From positions 107,778 through 171,777 of the forward strand of contig JAKUCV010004451.1 in NCBI GenBank assembly GCA_028386065.3: a stretch of DNA of 64,000 nt. The letters are read 5' to 3'. Within the stretch, counting starts at the first letter, position 1; each line of letters starts with the position of its first letter. The stretch is from Turnera subulata. Its lineage: Eukaryota > Streptophyta > Magnoliopsida > Malpighiales > Passifloraceae. Shown here one piece after another: positions 20,630 through 31,979 of the stretch. The notes beneath the pieces are model-generated. The model saw only the letters and a program-made list of their open reading frames with translations. It was not told the origin of the DNA and searched no databases. Both the position numbers and the translations under genes were made by a program.

Positions 20630-23600
20630 TGTGAACACCCAAATTTGACCCACTAATATCCTATTGGTTTGAGTTATGAATTTATTTGTGACTATGGATT
20701 AATGAGATGATTTAATCCCGAGTTTGGATATTTTTGTAATTTAACCCAGTGGGATATTAATATTTTATTATCTTTTTATTTTTAATGTATTTGATTCGGA
20801 ATTATTGAGATGATTTAATTCTGAGTTAAATATGTTTAAAGATTTAATTATAATAAAAATATAGGTATTTAATTGTTTTTAGGCTTTTTATTTATTTTTG
20901 ACCCATCTGAGATAATTTTGGGTTTAAAATGGTTTAGGAGCCTGAACCAATTGAATATGGATCCATAGTACGACTCACTATATGAATGCATAAGTCAATG
21001 TAACATACGACTCAAAAAGGAGCAGGCTCATGCACATAAAAGCACAAAACAATTCAACAAACCCCCAAAGATCTACGGCCTGCTCCACTACCAATTGAAA
21101 AGCCCGTATCCCAAAATATCCAATTAAATTAATTAAAACATGTGAAAGACCAAATTGCCCTTTCTACCCGGGATACGATACAAACAACATAATCAATGTA
21201 CAATTATATTATAAATTAAATAACAACGAATATGCAGCGGAAGATAAAATATATAAAACATGTATGCAGTGAACTCTATGGATCCGACCCGAGGAGAGGA
21301 TAACAACGCCACCTGCTGATATGCACGCTTGATCATCGATCAGATAACTTGTGTAAAGACTGTGAGGGGGTGAGACCAACCACTGTCTCACTGCAAACAA
21401 ATAAACCAAAATATACATTTACAAGTCAACTACAAACACATCGATACTTGGCAAACAGAGCCACAGTGCACAAAACGAGCCATTGTGCACAACACATAAT
21501 GTCTGTACATTATCAACCTTAATGGGTTATTAGTGATGAATGTTTATTATCGTTAAATTTCTTATTATGGTTTGAGTATTTCATTATTCAGGGCCCTCTA
21601 CTGTGAGTCAAGTCTCGGTAGCGCATCTGATCAGATTCGGGTGTGAAACCCAAGTGTAGAACCTCAGAAGGGGTAGATTCTGAGGCATAAAAACCACCGA
21701 TAAACCTCGAGTGGCCGCTAGCTCCCTGAGGGTGCGCTCAAACACACCAAACTGGTGCAAGTCTTCCAGGGGAGCACTGTCCTTCCCCTGGGATAACCAT
21801 ACTAAACTGCATAAAGTGACCCGAGGGTACCCAACCCTCCCTCGGGGCTACCGGTCAACTTCACAGTAGAATTAAGTATTTTATTCTTAGTTATTCTTTT
21901 ACAGTTCAGTGTCCCATACATTATGTTTGTCCAAGGATGTGTGAACTTTGTGTATTATTCTCATATCCGGGCCTTTGGCCCATAACCTCACACTATCCCA
22001 AAACATAATACCATGTTATAATCCATAACATAATCCTTCATGTATATTGGCATGAGAGAACAATCAGGCACACAATTCCAATCACAACAAGTCTTTAATT
22101 ATATTACACAGTGCAAACAAAGTAGTAGCACAACAAGCATACATGCATACAACATTCCACACCAAACAAGAATTCCATATCAACAGTCTCGGAAGCCGAA
22201 GCCTTGTTCCGCCTCAAAATATCCTATATTGGAATCAAAACGACCACACATAAGGTACACATACAACAATTATGAATGTACTCTAAAATGTACTTACATC
22301 GATATATCATCCTGAGTCCTCAAATCCCTATTAGGCCTAAAACCCATATCAATAGTAATTATCGGTTTAGTTATCCATTGGCCTAAAGCCGTCTACATTA
22401 ATTACTCTTTACCGGCCTATAGCCTCAACATACATAACATGACATTAATTGGGCCTGAGCCCGGCCCGTTCACATAATAATCAAACGAACTCGTAAAACC
22501 CGAGCACAATCTTTCCGGCCTAAATGTACTACGTGCGTCATACATATTCCGGCCACGCACACTCACTCTCCAAACTCGATTTACACTAGTCCACTTCTTT
22601 CTTGACACATTAATTATTTTCTTACAGCACATGTCATGCTCGGAATATCCTACATCATTTGGAAACTACCATTAATGTCGGTTCTCGATACTCGCCGGAA
22701 CAGCAATAGTCCTTGTCGGATTTCGGTCAGTCCTTGTAAGAAAGAAATCTGAGTGGCCGAAAAATTCTCGAGCCTCGCCGGATTCCATTCGACCTCACCG
22801 GAACAGTACCCCGGCACACCGGAGAAAGGCAACAGCAACCCAGAAAAGAACCAACAACAAGCTGTCAAAGCCGAACCTCACATCCATCATTCAATCCAAG
22901 AAAAACCAACCCGCAGAACATCAATTACCAAAACAAGAAAAGAATTGAGGGATTGAATCCTTACTCAGAAAACAAAACCCAAATGCTGAGATGGATCTAC
23001 AAACCACATGCAGCCTCACTGCTCAGAACATAAACCCGCAATGCCCAGAACCCGGATCCGGCAACAACTCAATCGACCCTAGCCCACCGCCAACATCAAA
23101 CAACACAGCAACGACTGAATCCGACCACCAAAAACAACAATCCAACATAAATCAAAACATCCAGAAATGAAAGGAGCAAAGAAAAGGAAGAAAAAAGAGA
23201 ACGAAAAGAGGGATGGAGGTCAGTGACTTACCAGTCACTCGACATAGCGGCAACGCGCCTCATACCAACCCCGACGACCAACAACCCACTCAACCGCAAG
23301 CAATATGAATCTGGCGGAAATTCGCCACACAACAAAACCAAAACCCGATTAAACACCACCCGAACCCGAAAACAGAAGGAGAAGGAGAGGGAAAGGAGTC
23401 GGGGCTTACCCGACTAAGGAGAAGGCAGCGACTCACCTAGGGGGCGGCGATGCACTCTCGAGCTTCGTCCTCGAAACCGTCTTCCTGTCAACCCCGAGCC
23501 CCGAGCCTCCTTTTCCTTCGATGCAGTAGGTGATAAGAGGCGGCGACTTCGTGGCCGTGCGTGCAGTGACTCAAAAGGAAGAAAAGAAAGACTGACGGCG

Positions 23601-24884
23601 GTGGCGGTTGTCCAAGAGAAAAGAGAAAGATGTGGGTTTGAGGGAGAGAGAAAAGAGAGGAAGTGGTAATCGTTCGGGAAGGAAAGGAAGAAAGGAAAAA
23701 GAAAAAGAGAGGAGAGAGAGTGAAAAAGATACTTTTATACCTAAGGTTAGGGTTTGATCCGGCCAGGCCCCAAAGCGACACCGTATTGGCCACCTCTTGG
23801 TCAAAATACACCCCAAATTGTGTTTTAAGCCTTGTTTTTCCCAATACGACGTAGTTTCGACCCAAACTATATCACACATAATGTTTCACACCGAAACACG
23901 ATCAATCTCAAACGAGATACGAACAAGATATAACTCCAATCGAAAACCCGACAAAAACTTAGAATTAATATTTCGAAAGAATTAAATAATTTCCTTGACA
24001 AAAAATCCGAGAATTCCTCGAGGGTAAAAATTGGAAATAAAATTTCAAAAATTCCGAAAAAACCATAGAAATTAAATACCGAAAATTCGGGGCATTACAA
24101 GTAGCAAGGCAGCAGCAAGAGGAGAGCAAGAGAAGGAGGAAGATTGGATCAAGCTTGTGGAGAAGAGGAGGAGGAACCCGAATAGAGAATTCCTTTGCAG
24201 GCAGCCTCGGAAGAATCATCATATCTGGAGCTGTATGCGTCGGATTGGTGCGTTCTTGGAGTCCTTGGAAAGCTAAAAAGTAGCTCTACAAGTTTCTGTT
24301 GACACCAGGGACCAGTTCGGCCTCTTTCTATACTGAATTGCTTGTTGAAGTTCTGCCAAAATTCTGCTTAGGAGTGGTAAGCAAGTAGGAGCAAAAGGAG
24401 GGCTTCAATAGGTAACTTGTTCTATTTCTCTTGATTGATTGCTGCTGTGACGAATTGTTGATGATGATGCTATCATTGTATGTGATGCATGATAAGAACT
24501 ACGTAAGCTTTGAACCCATTACCAAGGGGTAAGTAGGTAGTTTCTAGTGGTGGAAATGCAAGCTGAGTCTTTGTTTAATTTCTATTTTGTTTTTGTCTTT
24601 GTTTTGTTATTTGTTTGTTGTGCATGGCATATGTTTATCTTTGATTGCACATGATCTCGCCCCAACATAGATGGATGCCTAACACCTTCCCATCCATGAC
24701 AAACCCTCGGGTCCACATCTTTGGTTCGCTTATTGGTTGCCTTAAGGAGTCATCGGTTTCCTAAGGAAGGTTTTCCCCGAATTTTGCCATCTAATAAAAT
24801 TCGGGTGGCGACTCCAAAAATGTGGATGACGGTTAAGAAGAAGGTGGAGAGTAAGCCCAATGAATTTTCGGTCGGGTACTCACA
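20630..24884 (+). repeat. plus-oriented Tat-type solo LTR, interrupted
   Basis: It begins TGTGAACACCCAAATTTGAC, the same U3 start as the other Tat LTRs but on the plus strand. It ends with the ordered blocks CCTAACACCTTCCCATCCAT, GGAGTCATCGG, AAAATTCGGGTGGCGACTCC and GTACTCACA. Flanks acttg (20625-20629) and acctg (24885-24889) match at four of five bases, consistent with an old TSD. About 3.1 kb of unrelated sequence sits inside, ending at 24099. No PBS or internal genes follow, so it is probably a solo LTR. Confidence 0.6.
20960..24099 (-). repeat. Tekay/Del-like LTR (solo or truncated)
   Basis: On the minus strand it starts TGTAATGCCCCGAATTTTCG at 24099, the style of Tekay/Del chromovirus LTRs. 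TATAAAAG follows at 23739-23732 with a pyrimidine-rich downstream region. The left end is uncertain (around 20945-21000) and no TSD was found. Open frames at 23488-23879 are low-complexity Ser/Phe-rich and not considered genes. Confidence 0.4.
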
Positions 24885-25999
24885 ACCTGCTGAAGCATGC
24901 TTAGGAAGATGGCGACTTCACACCCGAATTCCAATCACAGAGGGAGAGAAGAGAGGTAGAAGAGGGCGAAAGCTCAAACCCTTTATTTTCAACTTAGAGC
25001 AAGACGAGGATGGAGAAACAAAAGTGCAAAAATGTGGACTAAGAGAGCGAGACTGTGGCTTAGTATTTATAGGCTAAGGCCATGACATGGTCGTAAATAA
25101 GCAAGTTAGTGGGTTTTGGGCTTCAGGCTGTGGCTTCAGCTATAGCTTTTTGAAAATTCCGGACGGAACCCACCCGGTGCTCGAAAAATTCTTAAAATAA
25201 TACCAGAGGTGATCCTTAGTAAGGAGCTTATGAATTCTGCAAAAAACAGCTCATGAATCAGTCGAGAGACATGTCTTCTAGAAATATTTGAAAAAGCAGT
25301 CATGGGTTCAGGCTAAAACTCCAAAAATTCAAAACGAAGCTGCCAGAACGTCAGAAAATTTTTAAAAATTGCAGAAAAATAGTTCTTCATGTCTCAAACG
25401 CAACCATTAGAAACGGACGAGAAATGAGTTTATAGCGAAAAGCGAAAAATTGCCATGCCTTTAGGCTAAAATGTTTGAAAATCAAAACGGAGCCCACCCG
25501 GACCATGATAAATTCCGAGAAAATTACAGGAGATGCATACTCCCCTAAAAAAAAGATGGTCATAGGAAAAAAAGGCTCGAAAATCGGACATAAAATGGAT
25601 TTTCAAGGCAGAAAGTGATCGGCTGGCCCGACCCGGTCATAGGTTTGACTGATCGGTCACGACCTTGACTGGCCCGGTCATTGGCTACCGACCCGGTTTT
25701 TCCATTTTTTTTTACAAAAATTCATTTCGAGACCTTCCGGAACCCGAAAAATACAAAGATGTTTGTAACAACGAGAGGAATTTTTTGGGATAAAAGGTTT
25801 TCGAAAATAAATGGTAAAATAGCGAAAATACCCTTGGTCAAATTTGTTGACCGATGGCTTCAGGCAATGCTCGCCTTTTTTTCTGAAAATCTCAAAAATA
25901 ATCCTGGCTCCGTAGACATTTTCGACACTTTTTTTTGGCTTATCCCGGGCTTTTTCTACCATGGCGAAGCATTATTTGACAAAAAAAACTCCATGTGAC

Positions 26000-26377
26000 A
26001 GTGGAAGTGAAATTTAGGTACTAATAGATTCCCACAACGATCAGAAAATATTTCTGAATTTTTATAGACTCTAGATGGGGCAGAATGCAAACAAGTGCTA
26101 AACGAAAAACACAAAACGGGCTGGCAAAATTTGGAAGCTAACAATATGATATAAATGTGATCAGGATACAATCTTTCTACAAACTGACTCTCAATTGATT
26201 GATATGTAGGAGCTCTCCCTCCATTATTCTAGTCCACTTGGGAACCAAAGTAACAATACGTACATGGAAGAAAAAAAAAAAAATCAAGACAAGCTAAAGT
26301 ACAAACAAAGAACACAAGTACATAGGATTGGGTGGGATTGGGGTGCAATGAGTATAATGAATGTCCGGAAATGGAAA
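26000..26377. other. intergenic and P450 3' untranslated region
   Basis: No gene was recognised. The part next to 26377 is the expected 3' UTR of the minus-strand P450; a poly-A tract is at 26270-26283. Confidence 0.5.
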
Positions 26378-27973
26378 TCATTGTTTTGGCTTCGGAACAA
26401 AAAGGAGGGGTTGTTCCTTCTGGAGTACTATACCAAACTTTTCATTCACTTCTAACTTGTGGCCATCGGGCAGAGGCCAATCAAAGTGACGCAATAAGGA
26501 GGCCAAAATCAGCTGGACTTGCCTGTTGGCCAGGGGTAGTCCAGGGCAGATTCTTCTTCCTGCGCCGAAAGGTAAGAACTCAAAGTGCTGGCCTTTGTAG
26601 TCCAAGCTGGAGCCAAGAAACCTTTCAGGTTTAAAAGATAAGGGATCTTCCCATTCTGAGGGGCTGCGCCCTATGGCCCATACATTCACAAGCACTTGAG
26701 CGTCTTTGGGGATTGTGTAACCCATGACCTCGCAGGTTTCAAGAGCTCTACGAGGGACAAGGAATGGTGCTGGAGGGTGCAACCTCAGCGTCTCTTTTAC
26801 ACATGCATTTAGATATGGAAGCTGAGAGACATTAGATTCAGTTAATGGGACGTTGTTGCCCACTTCCTTTTCCAGCTCTTGGCAGACTTTCTTCAGCACT
26901 TGATCATTCCTGAGCAGCTCAGTCATTGCCCATTCTACCGTCGAGGTTGTAGTGTCTGAGCCCGCAATAAGCAACTCCTGCGAGCGCGCAGCAATATCAA
27001 ACGACCAATATTAATCATAACATTTCATAATATATAGAAAAAGACCTATTGTAATATAACAACAGTTATACTACATGCATGTGCATACCATTGTCAACCA
27101 ACTGATTGTTTGGTCGTCGAGCCCATTTGACAGAAAAACATCCAAGAAATCCCTATGATCAGTAGCGGGAGCACCAGAAGCAAGGCTTTCTCTTCTTTCC
27201 TTGATGATATTTTTCCACAGGACACAGGCCTGTTTATAACTCACAGCCACGTTCTTCCTTAGACCCTGAGGATCTAACCAGGCAAGTATCGGATAGAAGT
27301 CTGCTATATTTGGAGTAGCGGCCGACTCCACCATGGTGCTGATAAGGCTTTTCAGTCCGCGAGGGCCTTCCTTATCTTCCCAGTCCATCAAGTCCTTGGA
27401 GAATATCACGTTTCCTAGCATGTTGATCACAGTAGCAAAAACTACTTCTCCAACCCTCACTACCTTCCCATCTCTGCTCCTCAAATATTCCACCATTTCT
27501 TTCACCTTCCTCTCCCTCGAAATGGACTGTGTTTCGATTGCTTTGGGCGAGAACAGCTCGGTCCTGCACATAGCCCGGAACGACTTCCACGCATCGGTGC
27601 ATGTGGGGGCAAAGATAATGCTCATGCGATCAAAGTCAAGATTGTCGATTCTTGATGCCTGTGCAACTATTCTCCCCGAGAGCGAACGGTCCTGGGTTCT
27701 CAGAATCTCAGTTGCTGCGGCCGGAGAAGAAGCAACAACAACAGTTCGAGTGCCCAACTTCAAAGAAATCAGAGGGCCGTGAACTTTGGAGAAGCCTGCC
27801 ATTGAGATATGCGGGAGTTTCCCGATATGGAGAATGTTGCCTACGATAGGCCATGGCTTGGGACCTGGTGGAAGAGGCTTCCTACTTTTAGGAAGTGGAG
27901 ATCTAAAATACTGAAAGATAATATAAGAACTAGAGAGTACTGTAAACAGTACCAGAACTAAGAGATTGATCAT
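26378..27973 (-). CDS. cytochrome P450, CYP80/CYP76-type, two exons
   Basis: Exon 1 is 27973-27089 and exon 2 is 26977-26378; the intron 27088-26978 (111 bp) has GT-AG ends and joins WLTM to ELLIAGSDT, giving 494 residues, a normal plant P450 length. Features in order: an N-terminal membrane anchor (residues 1-24), a proline hinge (KPLPPGPKPWPIVGN, about 33-47), I-helix AGSDTTTS with the oxygen-activating Thr (about 300), the ExxR helix KETLRLHPP, PERF, and the heme loop FLPFGAGRRICPG with its Cys ligand near residue 435. All key residues are present and the frame is clean. Such enzymes sit in the ER membrane and hydroxylate small molecules using NADPH-P450 reductase. CRTELFSPKAIE and overall style resemble proteins annotated as (S)-N-methylcoclaurine 3'-hydroxylase-like (CYP80), but the substrate cannot be told from sequence. 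It is the only intact host gene here. Confidence 0.93.
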
Positions 27974-28085
27974 TCTTTCAGAAATGAAATAGTTTGAACC
28001 CCTCTATTCTTTAGTTTTACTCGTGTATATGTATGTGGTATGGGATGGGAGGGAATAATCGAAAATCCTTTACGGGTTGCCCCAA

Positions 28086-28091
28086 TATATA
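28086..28091 (-). promoter_or_regulatory. candidate TATA box of the P450 gene
   Basis: The minus strand reads CCTATATATTGG here, 113 bp upstream of the ATG at 27973, a usual distance for a plant TATA box plus a short 5' UTR. No other element was identified. Confidence 0.4.
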
Positions 28092-28427
28092 GGAAACTGG
28101 GTCATTCTTCTTTCTCATCCTTTCTGAATTTTTTATATGTCTCGTTCTAACTTTGTGTGCTTTTAAAATAGATGTATTATATTGGGCGACAGACCAAAAT
28201 TATATACAGAATCATTTGACCACATTGACCAATGATATGGCGGCCGGCTGGCTAATTTGCACCAAGCACCCTAATTTCCCATCCCCAACTTGCGGTGTAA
28301 GCAACCTTATCTTAATTAGCACTTACATTGCAATTACATTGTTTAATTTGACTGTAGATATCTTAGTTTCCACGGAAAAATTGGATTTTCAAAGAAAAGC
28401 ATAAGTGTTATGGAATTTTGAGAGAAA

Positions 28428-28840
28428 TTCACTGTTGATAATAATATTAATTACAAGCTTAAAAGGTAATAATATAACTTTTAAGCTAATGTGTATTAAT
28501 ACAGGAGAAGGCATTTATAGGTAAAAATAGGAGGATAAAAATAAATAAATTAGGTTATATTATAATAATAAAATCACATAAATGTTATGTAATAGAAATG
28601 AAGACAATGGAAGGTAGATAGGTCAGTTGAGTAGATAGAATAATCCATACGAAAGTTAGGTATATAATAAAATATTTTATTTTACGACTAATTTCAAGTA
28701 TTGTAAAAATTATTTTACTATGTGGTAAAAATAGTATTCATTTTCATAACATTAACACACCCAAAATTTTCTTCCCCTTCCCGTTTTATCTAAGTTCTCA
28801 CATCTATTTAGAAACTATTTTATCTAACTCCTCTTTACCC
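28428..28840 (+). repeat. direct repeat copy 1
   Basis: It shares, in order, TTGATAATAAT, AAGCTAATGTGTATTAATA, AAAAATAGGAGGATAAAAAT, GGAAGGTAGAT, GAGTAGATAGAATAATCCAT, CCCAAAATTTTCTTCCCC and TTAGAAACTATTTTATCTAA with copy 2 at 29607-29945. Both are in the same orientation, about 1.2 kb apart. No TG/CA ends or TSD were seen. Confidence 0.75.
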
Positions 28841-29606
28841 GTGGCGGCGCGCTAGGGGCCAGTGAGGGCCATGGGCCCCCTAGGCTCCTGATAAGTATAG
28901 TTTTAGTGGTATATGAGACCTGAGTAGGGATGGCAATTTTTCCGGGTCTACCCGATATCCACTCGAAATCCACTTTTATGGGTAGGGTATTACCCGACTT
29001 TGATCGGGTAAAAAAAGGGCATGGTATTACCCGGACCCGAGTTAACCAGTTCCGGGTAGGGTCTGGGTCTGGATAAGGGTCGAGGCTTTACAATATCTAT
29101 TATAATATTCTAAAATCTATCACCGTATTATAAAAATCAACGTGAGTTTCTTTCTTTTGTTTCTTTAATTCTTTACCACTCACCTCCTCTTCTTTTTATA
29201 TTCGAATTTCGCTATCCTCCTCGTCTATTGAAATTTCATGCTCTACAACCCTAAACTAGTATTATGTTATTATAATTTTTCTTTGTCTTAAAAGGAACAT
29301 TAATTTATAATTATCATACAATTGTTTATTAAAGAGGATCTAATACAGGTATGTTGTGGGAATAGAAGGCACACAGAATTCGGTGCCTAACTCTTCATTA
29401 AATAATATCAGTGATAGTGTTTACATAACTTACTACCTCTAACAGATATGTACGGTATAGTTACATCTCGGGTACAGGTTAGCACTTATCGTAACTGCCA
29501 TCTTATCACCTATCACTAAGTAGATACATATTATCCAACATTTATGATAATAATGTGGAAGATGAAAATAAGCATTCAATATTAATTTATATTTTTAACT
29601 TATTGT

Positions 29607-29945
29607 AATACTATTGATAATAATATAACAAGCTTAACGGTAACAATATAATTTTTAAGCTAATGTGTATTAATAAAATAGTCATTTATAGATAAAAATA
29701 GGAGGATAAAAATAAACAAATTAAGTTATATATAACAATAAATTCACGTCGAAGTTAGATAATAAAGATGAAAAGTATGGAAGGTAGATGGGTGGATGAG
29801 TAGATAGAATAATCCATTTAGAAGTTAAGTAAAAAAACATTAACACATTTCTGCTCCCAAAATTTTCTTCCCCTCCCCATTTTATCAAATTTCTCATATC
29901 TAGTTAGAAACTATTTTATCTAACTCCTCATATCCACTCACAAAC
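29607..29945 (+). repeat. direct repeat copy 2
   Basis: This is the shorter copy of the repeat at 28428-28840; the middle has a deletion of about 70 bp. They may be decayed LTRs of a small non-autonomous element, or a segmental duplication. Confidence 0.7.
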
Positions 29946-30259
29946 TTACAATTTCTAATTTCTAATGGATATCAAGTCTCCGCATTGTGCATTTACTATT
30001 CTATATATAGCATCAATAAAAGCTGTGACAAGTTTAGTTAAGGTTCCAACCTAATAGGCCTCATGTTATTAGTAGCTCATTAGGTTAAATAAGTCTTACT
30101 ATCTTAAAACAATAATTAATTAAAAATATAGAAAACAACTAATACTTAAATTGCGACATAAAAATACAATCAATATGAATTGAAAGACAAAATTAAAATT
30201 ACTCTCCTCAAGTGATTGTGCAATCAGTTCATAAAAAATCCAAAATATATAATTGATGG

Positions 30260-30466
30260 TGTTCGCGCACGAACAGCAAGCGACCAATGACTTACCGATC
30301 CGACTGTTTGAAGAGCCGAACCGACAACCGGGAACGACCGTTGATGGGCCGAACGGACGGTGTCGCACGTCCTAGACCGGGTTTTGATGCTAACTTGCCG
30401 ATCCGAACGTTGAAAGGCCAAGTCGACAACCAAGTCCGAACGTTGTAGAGACGAACAGACAGTATT
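30260..30466 (-). repeat. 3' LTR of the outer gypsy element, segment 1
   Basis: It matches 62335 onward (TGTTCGCGCACGAACAGCAA start, GTCGCACGTCCTAGACCGGG block). The LTR is cut after gtatt (30462-30466) by the Sirevirus and resumes at 42321. Confidence 0.9.
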
Positions 30467-30775
30467 TGTTGAAAATAATATTTTGCTAACATCTCTTTAT
30501 CTCATTCAGGTTTTGATAATGACAAATCAACCTTGTATTATGATAATCATTATTATGGAGCAAAAAGAAATAATCAAGAGCAAAGCCTTATGACAATTAA
30601 GAGTTCAAGAATGGATGTGACAAGATCAAGCAAGAAGAAAAAGAAGAGTTAGGAACTCAATTTTGTACAAGGTTAAACATTCAATGTCTCTAAGTTATTG
30701 GCTCAAACAAAATCACTTTTACTCATGCATCAATTTTGATTTTATTTCAATCATATTTATGTCTTCCGAGCCATG

Positions 30776-31314
30776 AACATCGATGTCCCAATATTGAACA
30801 TCGATGTCCTGCATTGAAACCAAGCTTTCGAGAAGGTTTCTAAGCTTTGAACATCGATGTCCAATACTTGAACATCGATGTCCTGCACTAAAATAATTTT
30901 TCCAAAAGTAGGCAGTAGTTTATAACATCGATGTCCATTTTCTGAACATCGATGTCCTCATGACCGTTATGCTTAAAAATGGCTTTGAAGAGTTTGAACA
31001 TCGATGTCCTAGTTCATAACATCGATGTCCTATTGAATCTGGTTTTAAGATTGTTTTGGGAATGTCCAAAACATCGATGTTCAGCTATGGAACATCGATG
31101 TTATTTGGTCTCGGGTCTTGGACAATGTCTTGTGGAACATCGATGTTCATTTGTCGAACATCGATGTTCTAGTGACCGTTAGCCCAATAATTCATATTTG
31201 CTGGCCAGGACATCGATGTCCACATTTAGAACATCGATGTCCTTGTGACCGTTGGACCTATAATGCATATTCAAGGCAAGAACATCGATGTCCTAGATTT
31301 GAACATCGATGTTC
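30776..31314. promoter_or_regulatory. array of 8 paired AACATCGATGTT palindromes (5' LTR)
   Basis: Sixteen copies of (A/G)ACATCGATGT(T/C)C form eight pairs. First members start at 30776, 30850, 30924, 30997, 31070, 31136, 31209 and 31281; each second member starts exactly 21 bp later. The 8-bp spacers inside pairs differ in sequence, so the spacing and not the spacer is conserved. Pairs repeat at 74, 74, 73, 73, 66, 73 and 72 bp. Some pairs are followed by TGACCGTT, a Myb-type core. The array lies upstream of the TATA box in U3, so an enhancer role is likely (inference). Confidence 0.9.
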
Positions 31315-31410
31315 AGCCGTCATGAGCAGACACACTTTTCACCTTCCCATGACAATTTGTCTAAAGATGTTTTGATTTGTTTCCCCAACGGTCATATAAG
31401 TTTTTAGACA

Positions 31411-31418
31411 TATAAATA
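31411..31418 (+). promoter_or_regulatory. TATA box of Sirevirus 5' LTR
   Basis: TATAAATA in the context ACATATAAATAGAGC, about 97 bp after the last palindrome. The 3' LTR repeats it at 41802-41809. Confidence 0.75.
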
Positions 31419-31926
31419 GAGCATTTACACCTCTGATTATTTACTGATTGACTCTCTACAATTTCAAGCATTCATTGTTATACATACATATTATTTATGA
31501 GCCAATATCATTGAGAATTGAGAGTTGCCTTATAGAGCTTACTTTGTGTACTCATACCTACTCTTGAAGAGAGTTTTTGCTTTGAGTGACTCAATTGTAA
31601 TCACACACCTTGAGGGAGGATTATTCCCTTGTAGTGAATTCATAGGAAGAGGGTCTTCTTTCTGTGGGAAAAGTCTTGAAGTGTTGAATCTTCAAGCAGG
31701 AGTTGTAAACGGTTTGTTAAGCACCCGGAAGCTTAACGGTGATAGTGGAATCTTCGAGAGAGTCTCTCGGAGGACTGGATTAGCCACACGGGTTGTGTGT
31801 GTGTGAACCAGTATAAATCGGTTTGCCTTTCTCTCCTTTTTAATTCCGCAATTATTATTGTTTAAAGTTTTAATTAGTTCTTAATCGCTAATTCACCCCC
31901 CCTCCTAGCTTGTTTGGGCTTACAAT

Positions 31927-31942
31927 TGGTAGCGGAGCAAGG
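31927..31942 (+). promoter_or_regulatory. primer-binding site of Sirevirus-like element
   Basis: TGGTAGCGGAGCAAGG starts two to three bases after the LTR end. It resembles the initiator tRNA-Met site (TGGTATCAGAGC) usual in copia elements, with two differences in the first 12 bases. Confidence 0.6.
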
Positions 31943-31979
31943 TCTCTTTGTTTAGGATTAAACTCCTTGAGTAAAGATC

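Larger units (their letters stand above)
19400..25999 (-). repeat. diverged Tat-like LTR, split by a second LTR
   Basis: The plus strand at about 19405-19760 keeps the order of blocks of the Tat LTR at 10133-11770: a GGAATCGACCCC block, GAGAAAAGCCCATAAATGACTCCG, and CCTATCGGTGGGTTCAAAGC before a TAGTTCA block. After the inserted LTR (20630-24884) it continues with a reversed TATA (tatttata near 25070), a GGTCA array (25630-25700), and an end CATGTGACA at 25999, the U3 start on the minus strand. Left and right flanks do not show a clear TSD, and the left boundary is uncertain (19140 is possible, at TGTCAC). Confidence 0.45.
28100..30254. other. AT-rich intergenic region upstream of P450
   Basis: No gene was recognised. 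It holds a pair of direct repeats (28428-28840 and 29607-29945) and a block at 28925-29095 beginning TAGGGATGGCAATTTT, with several CCCG(A/G) motifs. GGGATGGCAAT-type starts are common in dispersed plant repeats, but the class is not assigned here. Confidence 0.5.
30467..31924 (+). repeat. 5' LTR of Sirevirus-like element
   Basis: Starts TGTTGAAAATAATATT, ends TTGGGCTTACA. The palindrome-pair array is at 30776-31314 and the TATA box TATAAATA at 31411-31418. Short frames read through the palindromes (HRC repeats) are not genes. Confidence 0.92.

Noticed and set aside
23488..23879. Overlapping minus-strand frames of 102-125 codons, Ser/Phe-rich
   Set aside because: They lie in the pyrimidine-rich region just after the TATA box of a Tekay-like LTR; low complexity, with no relation to known proteins.
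27333..27782. Plus-strand frame of 149 codons over the P450
   Set aside because: It is a shadow of exon 1 of the P450 on the opposite strand.
30776..31314. Regular repeat array that could be mistaken for a CRISPR array or a minisatellite
   Set aside because: Repeat cores are 12-13 bp palindromes in fixed pairs inside an LTR of a plant retrotransposon; spacing is two-level (21 and about 73 bp), there are no cas genes, and the LTR partner has the same array.
30979..31375. Open frames with repeated EHRCS/NIDV peptides (also 38608-39137 and 41370-41766)
   Set aside because: They are translations of the ATCGATGT palindromes in U3 and upstream DNA; the same frames recur wherever the array occurs.
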